A stretch of DNA of 64,000 bases from Brevibacillus reuszeri (GTDB lineage: Bacteria; Bacillota; Bacilli; Brevibacillales; Brevibacillaceae). Below, one piece after another: positions 56,101 through 64,000 of this stretch. The number at the start of each line of letters is the position of its first letter. Position 1 is the stretch's first letter. The notes under the pieces were generated by a model. The model ran no database searches. It was not told the DNA's origin and saw only the letters and a list, made by a program, of their open reading frames with translations. A program made the position numbers and the translations under genes. The DNA lies in the NCBI RefSeq assembly GCF_002897295.1, contig NZ_BEXF01000021.1:1-64000 (forward strand), in the 5' to 3' direction.

Positions 56101-57159
56101 GTGGAGATAGGGATTACTTCGTTTGTGGAAACAACGCCGGATGTCCATACAGGTAAATTGATCAGTCATGCTCAGCGATTGCGTGAGGTGGTTGAGGAGA
56201 TAGTTCTTGCCGATCAGGTGGGACTTGATGTATTTGGCATCGGTGAGCATCATCGCAAGGATTATGCAGCTTCTTCGCCAGCTATGGTGCTGTCTGCAGC
56301 TGCACCGTTGACGAAAAGGATTCGGTTGACCAGTGCGGTGACGGTGCTTTCTTCAGCAGATCCTGTACGTGTCTTTCAGGATTTTGCTACGCTCGATGGT
56401 CTTTCCAATGGACGCGCGGAGATCATGGCGGGTCGAGGCTCTTTTATCGAGTCTTTTCCGCTGTTTGGCTATAACCTGAATGACTATGAGGAACTATTTG
56501 AGGAACATCTTGAATTGCTTCTAAACATACAAAAATCTGAAAGAGTAACCTGGCGAGGCGGGCATCGACCAGCGATTAACGATTTAGGTGTGTATCCTCG
56601 GCCTGTGCAAAACCCTTTGCCGATCTGGATCGGAAGCGGAGGAAATCAAGACTCAGTAGTTCGTGCTGGCTTGCTCGGACTTCCACTGACGCTGGCGATC
56701 ATAGGCGGTAGCCCGAGGCAGTTTGCGCCACTCGTGGAGCTTTACAAAAAGGCAGCCGAACATGCTGGTCATGACGCTTCACGGCTTACGGTTGGCTCGC
56801 ATTCGCTAGGATTTGTTGCAGAAGATACGGAGCTTGCGGCAAACACATTCTTTCCATCTACCCAAGCAGGTATGAATAAAATCGGCAGGGAGCGGGGCTG
56901 GTCTCATTACAGTCGTGCCAGCTTCGATGCTGCGCGCGGTCTGGAAGGCGCAATGTATGTTGGTGATCCAGGCTATGTTGCCGAAAAGATCATCCATCTT
57001 CGCAAGCATGTTGGCATTACGCGCTTTATGATGTATGTTCCGATTTCTACGATGCCGCATGACCAGGTGATGCGTTCCATCGAGCTCCTCGGAACAGAAG
57101 TAGCGCCACGGGTACGCGAGGAAATAGCCAAGTGGGAAGCTCAGCAAGAAGAAGCATAA
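56101..57159 (+). CDS. LLM-class flavin-dependent oxidoreductase
   Basis: A luciferase-like monooxygenase of 352 residues, starting with GTG 56101 after GGAGAGTGAGC. The N-terminus reads IGITSFVETTPDVHTG, and GIGEHHRKDYAASSPAMVL (about 51-69) is the hallmark of this group, followed by TAVTVLSSADPVRVFQDFATLD. It uses FMNH2 from a separate reductase. The substrate cannot be read from the sequence. It is 21 bases upstream of an esterase gene and probably co-transcribed with it; the pair could act in breakdown of a cyclic ketone or lactone-forming compound. Confidence 0.88.
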   Translation: MEIGITSFVETTPDVHTGKLISHAQRLREVVEEIVLADQVGLDVFGIGEHHRKDYAASSPAMVLSAAAPLTKRIRLTSAVTVLSSADPVRVFQDFATLDGLSNGRAEIMAGRGSFIESFPLFGYNLNDYEELFEEHLELLLNIQKSERVTWRGGHRPAINDLGVYPRPVQNPLPIWIGSGGNQDSVVRAGLLGLPLTLAIIGGSPRQFAPLVELYKKAAEHAGHDASRLTVGSHSLGFVAEDTELAANTFFPSTQAGMNKIGRERGWSHYSRASFDAARGLEGAMYVGDPGYVAEKIIHLRKHVGITRFMMYVPISTMPHDQVMRSIELLGTEVAPRVREEIAKWEAQQEEA

Positions 57160-57180
57160 TGATATTTTGGAGGGATCTAC

Positions 57181-58119
57181 ATGGATTTTCAGAATCGGGT
57201 ATTGCCAGAATTAAGACAAGCATTGGAACAATTTCCGGGTTTTCAATTGGAGGAAAACCTGGAAGCAAGCAGGGCGATGCTTCGAAATCCCCCTATCGAA
57301 AAGTCAGAGCACGTAAACACAACCAGCCGAATGATTCAGGGTGCGGTGGGAGAGATGCTGGTCAAAATTTACGAGCCTAGCCAGCGTACGGGAAATAAGC
57401 TTCCGGCTATGCTGTGGATTCACGGGGGAGGCTATGTGCTCGGGCATCCTGATATGGATGACGCTTTGTGTGAGCGTTTTGTTCAAGCGGCTAATTGTGT
57501 CGTGGTATCGGTCGATTATCGACTGGCACCTGAACATCCTTATCCAGCGGCTATCAATGACTGTTATGCCGCATTGCTCTGGATGACAGATGAAGCGGAG
57601 GAGCTAGGCATCGATTTGGCACGGGTTGCCATCGCAGGAGCAAGTGGCGGAGGCGGTTTGACGGCAGCACTTGCTTTACTGGTACGTGACAAAGGCGGAC
57701 CAGACCTCATTTTCCAGATGCCGCTGTATCCGATGCTCGACAATCGCAATCGTACGGCGTCGAGCCATGAGATTTTGGCAGACAACGCAACCTGGAACCG
57801 GACGAACAATTTGATGGCTTGGGGTATGTACCTGGGCGAGGATGCTAGCAAAAACGAGCTGTCTCCATACGCTGTTCCAGCGAGAGCAGAAAGCTTGGCG
57901 GGGCTGCCGCCGACTTTTACGTGCATAGGACAACTCGATCTGTTCCGGGATGAGACGATCGAATATGTGACGCGTCTTGCGGAAGCAGGCGTAGATGTAG
58001 AATTTCAACTGTATCCTGGCAGCTACCACTGCTTTGAAGTATTCGTCCCGCAGGCGGAAGTGAGCAAGCGCGCAAGTCAAAGCTATGTAGATGCGATGGC
58101 GAGAGCACTTAATCCGTAA
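57181..58119 (+). CDS. Alpha/beta hydrolase, HSL-type esterase
   Basis: A 312-residue carboxylesterase of the hormone-sensitive-lipase group. The oxyanion motif HGGGYVLGHPD is at about 81-91, the nucleophile is in GASGGGGL (Ser at about 150), the acid is in GQLDLFRDE and the histidine is in YPGSYHCFE (about 282). ATG 57181 follows TTGGAGGGATCT. It is coupled to the luciferase-like gene upstream. No signal peptide, so cytosolic. Confidence 0.92.
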   Translation: MDFQNRVLPELRQALEQFPGFQLEENLEASRAMLRNPPIEKSEHVNTTSRMIQGAVGEMLVKIYEPSQRTGNKLPAMLWIHGGGYVLGHPDMDDALCERFVQAANCVVVSVDYRLAPEHPYPAAINDCYAALLWMTDEAEELGIDLARVAIAGASGGGGLTAALALLVRDKGGPDLIFQMPLYPMLDNRNRTASSHEILADNATWNRTNNLMAWGMYLGEDASKNELSPYAVPARAESLAGLPPTFTCIGQLDLFRDETIEYVTRLAEAGVDVEFQLYPGSYHCFEVFVPQAEVSKRASQSYVDAMARALNP

Positions 58120-58194
58120 GGGATATTGCCAGTTAGAGCAAAAAGGTGATATGCTTTCGTTAAGGAAAATATAACGAAATGCTCATCGTACTTG

Positions 58195-58246
58195 GGAGTC
58201 TGATGATTGATGCTGGGAAACCGCATCATGATCAGGCTCCTTTATG
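58195..58246 (+). terminator. Terminator after the esterase gene
   Basis: Long stem GGAGTCTGAT and ATCAGGCTCC with an inner GATGC/GCATC, followed by TTTATGCTTTT. Confidence 0.85.
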
Positions 58247-58293
58247 CTTTTATTAGGGCTATTTGCCTTAAATAAGCATAAGGAGTGACGAGA

Positions 58294-59544
58294 GTGGGAG
58301 AGATTTTCAGGGATCGAAATTTTCGCAGGCTGTTCTTTTCTAATTTGTTTTCGGGGTTTGGTCAGGGGATGACCATGATTGGGATATCGTGGTATCTGGT
58401 AGAATCGACGGGCTCAGCCAGTTTGCTTGGCTCTACCATGCTTTTTTCCTCCATATTGACGCTGCTCGTTGGACCTTATTCGGGTACGTTGATTGACCGT
58501 TTTTCGCGTAAGACGATTCTACAATTGGAACAGCTGGGTGGCTTCGCAGTACTGGCGCTTTTGGCAGTTTGGGGATTTTGGGGGAGTTATCACGAGTGGA
58601 TGCTGGTTCTGCTTTATATGGCGACGTTATTCATGTTTCAGATTCATGAGCCAGCACAGGCTGCCTTTGTGCAGGAAACGTTTCCTCCCAAGCATTACAA
58701 GGCGATCAACTCTTCACTGGAGATTGAGAATCAAACAGCATTGGTCTTAGCGGGAGGATTCGCGGGAATTATTTTGGGGAAATTCGGACTGCATGTGGTA
58801 CTGCTGTTCAATGCTTTAACGTACTTGATTGCTTTAATGTTGCTGTCAGGAATCGACTACGTCTTTACCCTGGGCAAGCAAGCGGAGAAATCGCCGCGTA
58901 CGTCTTGGGTAGAGCAATTTTATCAAAGCTGGGTTTATATCAGGGAGCGAAGAGGATTTATGATCTTCGGGGTGTCTGCTCTGGTGCCATTCATAGCTGT
59001 TATGCTGGCGAATTTGTTGAACCCGATTTTTGTGAGTCAGGTTTTGCGAGAAGATGTGAAGATTTATTCGCTTGGTGAGGTGACGTATTCGATTGGCGCC
59101 GTAGCAGCTGGTATCATGCTTGCCTGGTTTAGTAGAAAGCTCGGAGCTTTTTCGTACATGGTACTGAATTATGTGTTCATGGCGATTGTGTTTGTTTTGA
59201 CTATCGCTATACCAAACGGGTGGGTGTTTGTACTGCTGTCTGCTTTTATCGGGTGGTGCAATGTTTCAACCCGGCTGATCCGACAGACCTTGTACATGGA
59301 GCTGCTGCCCAATCGCTTTATGGGAAGGGTCATGAGCTTTTTTAAATCAATCGGCACGCTGATGAGACTTTTGCTTCTGTCTCTGTTCACAGTCATGCTT
59401 GACTCTACGGGAGCGCAAGTAGGATACGTTGTGCTTGCCAGCTTTTTAATCATGGCTGCTCTCGGAATTGTCTTTTCTATGCGCCTGTTGCTGAGACAGG
59501 TAGACAAAGCTGAGACGGTGACAGGTCAGGGGTCTGCAGAGTAA
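58294..59544 (+). CDS. MFS transporter
   Basis: A 416-residue major facilitator protein, starting at GTG 58294 (MGEIFRDRNFRRLFFSNLF). AGGAG at 58281-58285 is adjacent to the GTG at 58285 and nine bases from 58294, so the latter is chosen. The N-terminal RDRNFRRLFFSNLFSGFGQG and later GTLIDRFSRK are typical of the macrolide-efflux/enterobactin-exporter group of MFS proteins. It differs from the two TetR-linked permeases in this window. No regulator lies next to it. Confidence 0.85.
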   Translation: MGEIFRDRNFRRLFFSNLFSGFGQGMTMIGISWYLVESTGSASLLGSTMLFSSILTLLVGPYSGTLIDRFSRKTILQLEQLGGFAVLALLAVWGFWGSYHEWMLVLLYMATLFMFQIHEPAQAAFVQETFPPKHYKAINSSLEIENQTALVLAGGFAGIILGKFGLHVVLLFNALTYLIALMLLSGIDYVFTLGKQAEKSPRTSWVEQFYQSWVYIRERRGFMIFGVSALVPFIAVMLANLLNPIFVSQVLREDVKIYSLGEVTYSIGAVAAGIMLAWFSRKLGAFSYMVLNYVFMAIVFVLTIAIPNGWVFVLLSAFIGWCNVSTRLIRQTLYMELLPNRFMGRVMSFFKSIGTLMRLLLLSLFTVMLDSTGAQVGYVVLASFLIMAALGIVFSMRLLLRQVDKAETVTGQGSAE

Positions 59545-59611
59545 ACGGAATAGGTGGGAGATTATCCACGCTAGAATAGCTCCTCTTCAGGGAGGTTTCT
59601 TTTAGGTAAAA

Positions 59612-59635
59612 AGCGCCTCGATGGGCGCCTTTTCC
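59612..59635. terminator. Bidirectional terminator between MFS and rraA-like genes
   Basis: GCGCC and GGCGC arms in AAAAGCGCCTCGATGGGCGC followed by CTTTTCC; T runs exist on both strands. Confidence 0.8.
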
Positions 59636-59642
59636 TAGTGTA

Positions 59643-60272
59643 TTATTTTCGTTTGGCATTAGCCAGAAACTCATCCAGATAAGCTCTGACAGCATCGGGA
59701 TTGCCAGATACGCTGGCTTCTCTAACCTGATCCTTTGCTAGCTTGTCCAAGGCTTGGGTGAGAATCTCCTGTTCTATCGATTGTGGGATGACCACGAGAC
59801 CGTCCGCATCTCCCACGATCATATCGCCTGGCGAAATGCTGGTACCTCCACACGAAATAGGTACATTAATTTGGCCCCAACCTGCTTTACCACTGGCGGC
59901 GACAGTCGTTCCTTTGCAAAACACGGGGAAGTCCAGCTGCTTGATTCCGATGATATCGCGGATGACTCCGTCAACTACGATTCCCTGAATACCGAGCGTT
60001 TTGGCGAGGCCGACAATAAAATCTCCAGCAATCGCCCGATAGGTGTCGCCCTTTGCATCGATCACAAGCACATCGCCAGGCTGAGCTTCCCGGATAGCCT
60101 GCAATACCGTTAGATTATCACCAATTGGCATTTGCACAGTGAATGCTCGTCCGGCAATTCGGTACTCTTCTTTTAGCGGCTTGATGCTGCTATCCATGTT
60201 GGTCAGCCCCTGAAGCGCATCAGAAATGCACGTCGTAGGGACGTTTTGGTACTGGGAAACGATAGTGGACAT
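59643..60272 (-). CDS. RraA-like protein (HMG/CHA aldolase family)
   Basis: A 209-residue protein with the RraA fold. ATG 60272 (MSTIVSQYQNVPTTCISDAL) follows GGAGGG read on the minus strand; the frame upstream lacks a ribosome binding site. Motifs: AQPGDVLVIDAKGD, GIQGIVVDGVIRDI (the RD pair binds metal and oxoacid in aldolases), SPGDMIVGDADGLVVIP. Family members are 4-hydroxy-4-methyl-2-oxoglutarate aldolases, oxaloacetate decarboxylases or RNase E inhibitors. Without RNase E context the enzyme role is more likely. It stands next to a butanediol dehydrogenase gene. Confidence 0.85.
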   Translation of the reverse strand: MSTIVSQYQNVPTTCISDALQGLTNMDSSIKPLKEEYRIAGRAFTVQMPIGDNLTVLQAIREAQPGDVLVIDAKGDTYRAIAGDFIVGLAKTLGIQGIVVDGVIRDIIGIKQLDFPVFCKGTTVAASGKAGWGQINVPISCGGTSISPGDMIVGDADGLVVIPQSIEQEILTQALDKLAKDQVREASVSGNPDAVRAYLDEFLANAKRK

Positions 60273-60351
60273 AAAGAACCCTCCTTTATTTGTAAAGTTT
60301 GGAATTCTAGTTATGTCCATTATACGATACGCTGCATTTCATAGAGGCAAC

Positions 60352-60383
60352 AAAAAAGCCAGGGATTAGTTCCCCTGGCTTTA
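60352..60383 (-). terminator. Terminator of bdhA
   Basis: On the minus strand AAGCCAGGG and CCCTGGCTT form a stem with an 8-nt loop, followed by TTTTG. Confidence 0.9.
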
Positions 60384-60395
60384 CTCCATTCAGCG

Positions 60396-61448
60396 TTACT
60401 GTTTCGGACTTACGAGAATTTTCACCTGATTTTTCTCTTTCAACAATGCTTCAAATCCATGCTCCACGATATCGTCCAGCTTGATTCGTTGGGTGACCAG
60501 CTTGTCCGCTGGGAAGAAGCCTTTTTCCATCAGGCTGATTACAGCAGGGAACACGTCACGATAACCGATGATGCCCGTCATGTTGCGTTCTTTCATGACG
60601 ATGTGGTTCGGTTTGATCGGCGCTTCTCTTTCAAAGATGCTGACGATCATGATTTGTCCAGCAATTTTGGTGGATTCGATGGCTTGAGTCAGGACTGGTG
60701 GTACACCGGTTACCTCAAACGCGATGTCGGCACCGCCGTTTGTGCGGTTGTGAATTTCTTGAACGACATCGTATTCTTTTGGATCGATGACGATAGCACC
60801 CAGCTCTGCTGCTTTTTGTTTACGCTCTGGAGAGAGCTCAACAGCATAAATTTCTGCCGCACCAGAAGCTTTCAATGCTTCGATAACGAGCAAGCCGATT
60901 GGACCTGCACCGAATACGACTGCTTTATCGCCGACTTTCAGCTGACTGGAACGAACGGCATAAAGAGCGACAGCAGATGGCTCGACGAGAGCACCTTGCT
61001 CATAGGAGAGGCTGTCCGGAATTTTGTGGACCATATGCTCATCAGCAGCAACGTATTCGGAGAAGCCACCGCCGCCACCTGCCAGACCGAGGAAGCCCAT
61101 TTTATCGCAAAGATTGTATTTGCCTTGTTTGCACGCCGGGCATGTACCGCAGGAGAAAACTGGTTCTACAACGACGCGATCGCCAACCTTGATCGAGGTT
61201 ACACCTTCCCCGATTTCTACAACTTGTCCGGAAAATTCATGTCCCATTACGATCGGCGCTTTTTCACCTGTCAGTGGATGAGCTGTACCTTCAGGAATGA
61301 AAATTGGACCTGCCACGTATTCATGCAAATCGCTACCGCAAATACCGCACCATTCTACTCGAATTTTTACTTTTCCTTTGAGGGCCTGGGGCTCCGTAAT
61401 CGTTTCCAATCGTAGGTCTTTCAAACCATGCCAGCGCAACGCTTTCAT
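60396..61448 (-). CDS. bdhA: (R,R)-butanediol dehydrogenase, zinc alcohol dehydrogenase family
   Basis: A 350-residue zinc-dependent dehydrogenase that interconverts 2,3-butanediol and acetoin. ATG 61448 gives MKALRWHGLKDLRLE, with AAGGAG upstream; an ATG three codons earlier is adjacent to that ribosome binding site. The catalytic zinc ligands are in CGICGSDLHEY and MGHEFSG, the structural zinc cysteines in CGTCPACKQGKYNLC, and the cofactor loop is VFGAGPIGLLVIEALK. The loop insertion AGPIFIPEGTAHPLTGEKAP is typical of B. subtilis BdhA. A LacI operator lies upstream and its probable regulator gene is divergent. Confidence 0.9.
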   Translation of the reverse strand: MKALRWHGLKDLRLETITEPQALKGKVKIRVEWCGICGSDLHEYVAGPIFIPEGTAHPLTGEKAPIVMGHEFSGQVVEIGEGVTSIKVGDRVVVEPVFSCGTCPACKQGKYNLCDKMGFLGLAGGGGGFSEYVAADEHMVHKIPDSLSYEQGALVEPSAVALYAVRSSQLKVGDKAVVFGAGPIGLLVIEALKASGAAEIYAVELSPERKQKAAELGAIVIDPKEYDVVQEIHNRTNGGADIAFEVTGVPPVLTQAIESTKIAGQIMIVSIFEREAPIKPNHIVMKERNMTGIIGYRDVFPAVISLMEKGFFPADKLVTQRIKLDDIVEHGFEALLKEKNQVKILVSPKQ

Positions 61449-61505
61449 AACGGTCATCTCCTTGTTAGGCTTGAGGATTATATATGAAATTCAGCAAGAG
61501 AAATA

Positions 61506-61517
61506 GGAAACGTTTCC
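61506..61517. promoter_or_regulatory. LacI/CcpA-type operator before bdhA
   Basis: GGAAACGTTTCC, a perfect 12-bp palindrome about 60 bp upstream of the bdhA start. It fits a LacI-family site; a CcpA site is possible but the flanks do not match cre well. A related GAAAACGATTCC lies at 61688-61699 before the LacI gene. Confidence 0.65.
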
Positions 61518-61687
61518 GAAATAAATATGTCATAACTTTGACATATTGTCAAACCGATATATGCGTGGAAAAAGTCAAAAAATGTGCTGCTTGCGGATGC
61601 TTCGTAGGCGTACAGCCAGCTTTGCGATCAGGTCACGGAGATATGGTATAATTATGTATAGAAAGCTAACTTTGGATCGGAAAAACA

Positions 61688-61699
61688 GAAAACGATTCC
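61688..61699. promoter_or_regulatory. Second LacI-type site, before the regulator gene
   Basis: GAAAACGATTCC differs from GGAAACGTTTCC at two positions and lies 27 bp before the LacI start codon, suggesting autoregulation. Confidence 0.5.
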
Positions 61700-61725
61700 G
61701 AGAAGGAAAGGATCTCTACAATACG

Positions 61726-62751
61726 ATGAAAAATAAAGTAACGATTGAAGACGTAGCAAAACGAGCGGGCGTAGGGATTGCTACCGTATCTCGTGCCATT
61801 AATGACAGCGGAGGAATTAGCCCCAAGACAAAAGCGCTGATTTTGGAGGTCATCGAGGAGCTTGGCTTTACTCCGAATACTTCTGCGCAAAGTCTGAAAA
61901 TACGTCAAACGTATCAAATTGCACTTGCCGTACCGGATATTCGCAATGCGATCATTCCGGAAATCTCCTGGTCTGTAGAGCAGGCAGCCAAGCAGCACGG
62001 CTATCGGGTCGTGCAAATCAACACGTCTGGGAATGCCCGGACTGAGCTTGAGACTGTACGGGAAGTCAAAAAGCTGCATGTGGATGGGCTCATTATCATG
62101 CCGCTTGCCTATCCGAAGACGTTGGTTGATTTGATTAATAAAGCAAGTGTTCCGGTTTCCATTATCAATTATGGAAAAAAGCTTGATGATCATGTGAAAG
62201 CAGATGTAGTCAGCCTCGCTCGTCAGGAAGGCCGCCTTGTCATGGAGCATTTGATCAAAATCGGGCGAACACGGATTGCCTATGCAGGCGCACCCAAGGA
62301 CAAGATTGAAGAACGATACTTTGCCTACGAAGGGTCTTTGGCGCATGTCGATCCTTCCCTGGTTTATTTCGGTGAGGACTTTTCCTTTGAGACGGGCCTA
62401 CGTGCTGCTGATTACTTTTTCAGCCTGAAAAATATGCCGGACGCCATTTATGCGGTCAATGACATGGTGGCGATCGGGATCGTGAATCGGTTCAAGGAGC
62501 TGGGAGTCCGTGTCCCTGAGGATGTAGCTGTAGTAGGCATCGATAACAATTTATGGACGACGATCACCACTCCGCAAATCAGCTCGGTTTCGATTATGGG
62601 GGATGAAGTGGCGCGTCTGGCTACTGAGCTTTTGTTGAAGCGGATTCGCGAGCAAGGGTCAGGGGCTTATGAGCGCGTTCAGTTCGAACCTCGACTGATT
62701 GTCAGGGAATCAAGCGTGGCGGTTATTCGTAAATCGCCATTGGAGATGTAA
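61726..62751 (+). CDS. LacI-family transcriptional regulator
   Basis: A 341-residue repressor. ATG 61726 gives MKNKVTIEDVAKRAGVGIAT, the classic headpiece; the 60 codons open upstream cover the promoter and are rejected. AAGGAAAGGA lies about 12 bases upstream as the ribosome binding site. The effector domain has NTSGNARTELETVREVKKL and AIYAVNDMVAIGIVNRFKE, the usual GalR/LacI blocks, and VAVVGIDNNLWTTITTPQIS. It is divergent from bdhA with two similar operators in the interval, so bdhA and itself are probable targets. Its effector could be acetoin or butanediol; this is not visible. Confidence 0.92.
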   Translation: MKNKVTIEDVAKRAGVGIATVSRAINDSGGISPKTKALILEVIEELGFTPNTSAQSLKIRQTYQIALAVPDIRNAIIPEISWSVEQAAKQHGYRVVQINTSGNARTELETVREVKKLHVDGLIIMPLAYPKTLVDLINKASVPVSIINYGKKLDDHVKADVVSLARQEGRLVMEHLIKIGRTRIAYAGAPKDKIEERYFAYEGSLAHVDPSLVYFGEDFSFETGLRAADYFFSLKNMPDAIYAVNDMVAIGIVNRFKELGVRVPEDVAVVGIDNNLWTTITTPQISSVSIMGDEVARLATELLLKRIREQGSGAYERVQFEPRLIVRESSVAVIRKSPLEM

Positions 62752-63002
62752 GGAATGCTAGATTGCGTAGGGTACTGGCTGTCGATCATGTCGGCGGTCT
62801 TTTTTATGTGCCTGTCTTCTCTAAATGACATTGATCCAGATAATCCCAGGTGTATATAATGGGGGTAATTTACATGAGAGTGAGTGATGATCATGAGAAC
62901 AGCTGTCATTATGGTCCATGTTAATTTTGCAAAAGGGCAGGGGAGATGACTGCTTGGTAGGCTCTCTTCCATGCCACTAGGAATCACGTGGGAGGGAATT
63001 TT

Positions 63003-63971
63003 GTGAGTACGACTGAACATTCATTTGATCAACATCTATCAGGTCCACCTGCTTTTTCGTCTCTGCAGGAATATATAGCTTGCAAGGATGACATTCACTT
63101 CTGGTGGCCGTATGTGGCTACTATCCTCGAGCGTCATGGTCTGGAGAAAAAGGGTCAGGGGCTTCTAGCTGGGCTCGGCGGGACGTATCCGACCTTCCTC
63201 CATGGGGAGGTAGTCATAAAACTGTTTGGTTATATACGGGCAAGCGAAAAGTCATACGAAGCGGAACGGGCTGCGCAGCTGTTGCTCGCTACTGACCCGG
63301 AAATTGCGGTGCCTCGATTGGTCGCAGGAGGCCGACTTTTTGAAGATGCTCATAACCCATGGTCTTATTTGATTACCACGCGAATGTCCGGGGTCACTTG
63401 GCAGTACGCTAAGCTCAGCGGTGAACAAAAGCTTAGGATGGCGCAGGAGCTTGGATGCCAGATGCGCAGAGTACATTCGCTGAGTCCTTCGGGTATCGTC
63501 ACACATGATGACTGGTCGGGTATGGAGGTAACCAGGGCTATTGAAAAAAGCTCGCTGCCTGCCCATCTGGTTGCACAGGTAGACGAATACCTTGCGGGGC
63601 TTGGTCCGTTCGACAATGTCTTTGTCCACGGAGATGTGATGTTTCGCCACGTTTTCGTCGAGAATGGACGTCTCTCCGGGATTATCGACTGGGGCGATGC
63701 GATGGTGACTGATCGGCACTATGAGTTCGCCAAACTCCACCTCGATCTGTTCAATTGCGACAAGTTGCTGCTGCGAGCGTTCCTCGAAGCGAGCGACTGG
63801 CCAATGACCAAGGATTTCGCTAAAAAGGCGATGGGAATGGCGCTCTACCGACAGGCACATGGACTCGTCCAGCATTATTCTATGGATGTCTTTTATACCT
63901 TGCCGGCTCTGCTCCCGTTGCAAGACATTGCGACGCTGGATGAGCTGGCGAACGTGCTCTTTGCAGTGTAG
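63003..63971 (+). CDS. APH-family phosphotransferase (aminoglycoside phosphotransferase-like)
   Basis: A 322-residue kinase-like protein. The GTG at 63003 follows GGGAGGGAA; the frame opens five codons earlier. The catalytic loop reads VFVHGDVMFRHVFVENGRLS (about 205-224) and the metal loop is GIIDWGDAMVTD. In the usual HGDxxxxN the Asn is replaced by His (HGDVMFRH), which is unusual. The N-lobe has GLGGTYPTFLHGEVVIKLFG with the ATP lysine. Relatives act on aminoglycosides, hygromycin or small metabolites; resistance cannot be claimed. It is the last gene of the window. Confidence 0.82.
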   Translation: MSTTEHSFDQHLSGPPAFSSLQEYIACKDDIHFWWPYVATILERHGLEKKGQGLLAGLGGTYPTFLHGEVVIKLFGYIRASEKSYEAERAAQLLLATDPEIAVPRLVAGGRLFEDAHNPWSYLITTRMSGVTWQYAKLSGEQKLRMAQELGCQMRRVHSLSPSGIVTHDDWSGMEVTRAIEKSSLPAHLVAQVDEYLAGLGPFDNVFVHGDVMFRHVFVENGRLSGIIDWGDAMVTDRHYEFAKLHLDLFNCDKLLLRAFLEASDWPMTKDFAKKAMGMALYRQAHGLVQHYSMDVFYTLPALLPLQDIATLDELANVLFAV

Positions 63972-64000
63972 TAGCTAAGCTGGCAAACGATCCGAGCGAA

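Noticed and set aside
60459..61415. A 318-codon plus-strand frame opposite bdhA
   Set aside because: bdhA on the minus strand has intact zinc and cofactor motifs; the plus-strand frame has none.
61546..61725. 60-codon extension of the LacI regulator
   Set aside because: It covers the promoter and operator, and the LacI headpiece begins at ATG 61726.
62893..62949. 18-codon frame before the APH-like gene, considered as a leader peptide
   Set aside because: No amino-acid bias, no terminator pair and a poor ribosome binding site.
1..64000. CRISPR arrays, complete insertion sequences, prophage or replication origin
   Set aside because: No regular direct-repeat array, no transposase or phage gene and no DnaA-box cluster were seen in the window.

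Overview
The window is chromosomal DNA of an endospore-forming member of the Bacillales. The genus is most probably Brevibacillus. This rests on the gene order rocF, a Spo0E-like gene, sigW, rsiW, cdaA, cdaR, glmM, glmS, on the glmS ribozyme, on strong GGAGG ribosome binding sites and frequent TTG/GTG starts, and on general protein resemblance. No database was consulted.

Layout. 1-1310: the 3' end of a 23S rRNA gene, then ten tRNA genes with no 5S gene between, and a terminator. 1380-10010: housekeeping block with arginase, a 49-codon Spo0E-like gene, the SigW/RsiW envelope-stress pair, the c-di-AMP cyclase CdaA and its partner CdaR, GlmM, and ribozyme-controlled GlmS. 10360-19835: accessory genes. 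These are a membrane-anchored hydrolase, a TetR/MFS pair with three operators, a zinc-ribbon/leucine-rich-repeat membrane protein, an unknown CxxC protein, an Rrf2 regulator with a flavin reductase, a methyltransferase and a gene remnant. 20116-30600: peptidase T, a vitamin-B6-related operon in which yggS and benE are both broken, two MocR regulators, a serine hydrolase, an M42 peptidase and a D-Ala-D-Ala ligase. 30750-43340: an SDR, then a LacI regulator with three palindromes exactly 43 bp apart before an adenine-deaminase-like gene, then a galactitol-class PTS behind a sigma-54 promoter. PTS enzyme I, a LevR-type sigma-54 activator and an HPr follow. 43340-53620: the most striking module, described below. 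53820-63971: a TetR/MFS pair, a luciferase-like oxidoreductase, an esterase, an MFS protein, an RraA-like protein, a butanediol dehydrogenase with its LacI regulator, and an APH-like phosphotransferase.

The module at 43.3-53.6 kb has two operons with the same two-part operator. The first encodes a small unknown protein and a complete acetoin-dehydrogenase-type complex (E1 alpha, E1 beta, E2, E3). The second encodes a glucitol-type PTS (GutM, EIIC, EIIBC, EIIA) and an oxidoreductase of the homoserine-dehydrogenase-like/SAF family that includes type II DXP reductoisomerase (DXR-II/DRL). A SorC-family regulator follows, with a possible weaker copy of the operator. The inference offered is a catabolic route in which the PTS imports a methyl-branched polyol such as 2-C-methyl-D-erythritol as its phosphate. 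The DXR-II-like enzyme would turn it into 1-deoxy-D-xylulose 5-phosphate, and the TPP complex would split that acyloin into acetyl-CoA and glyceraldehyde 3-phosphate. The co-regulation is visible in the sequence; the substrate is a hypothesis.

The PTS genes are linked in function: EI and HPr encoded here could supply phosphate to both transporters and to the LevR-type activator, whose GAFTGA loop matches the -24/-12 promoter before the galactitol-class PTS.
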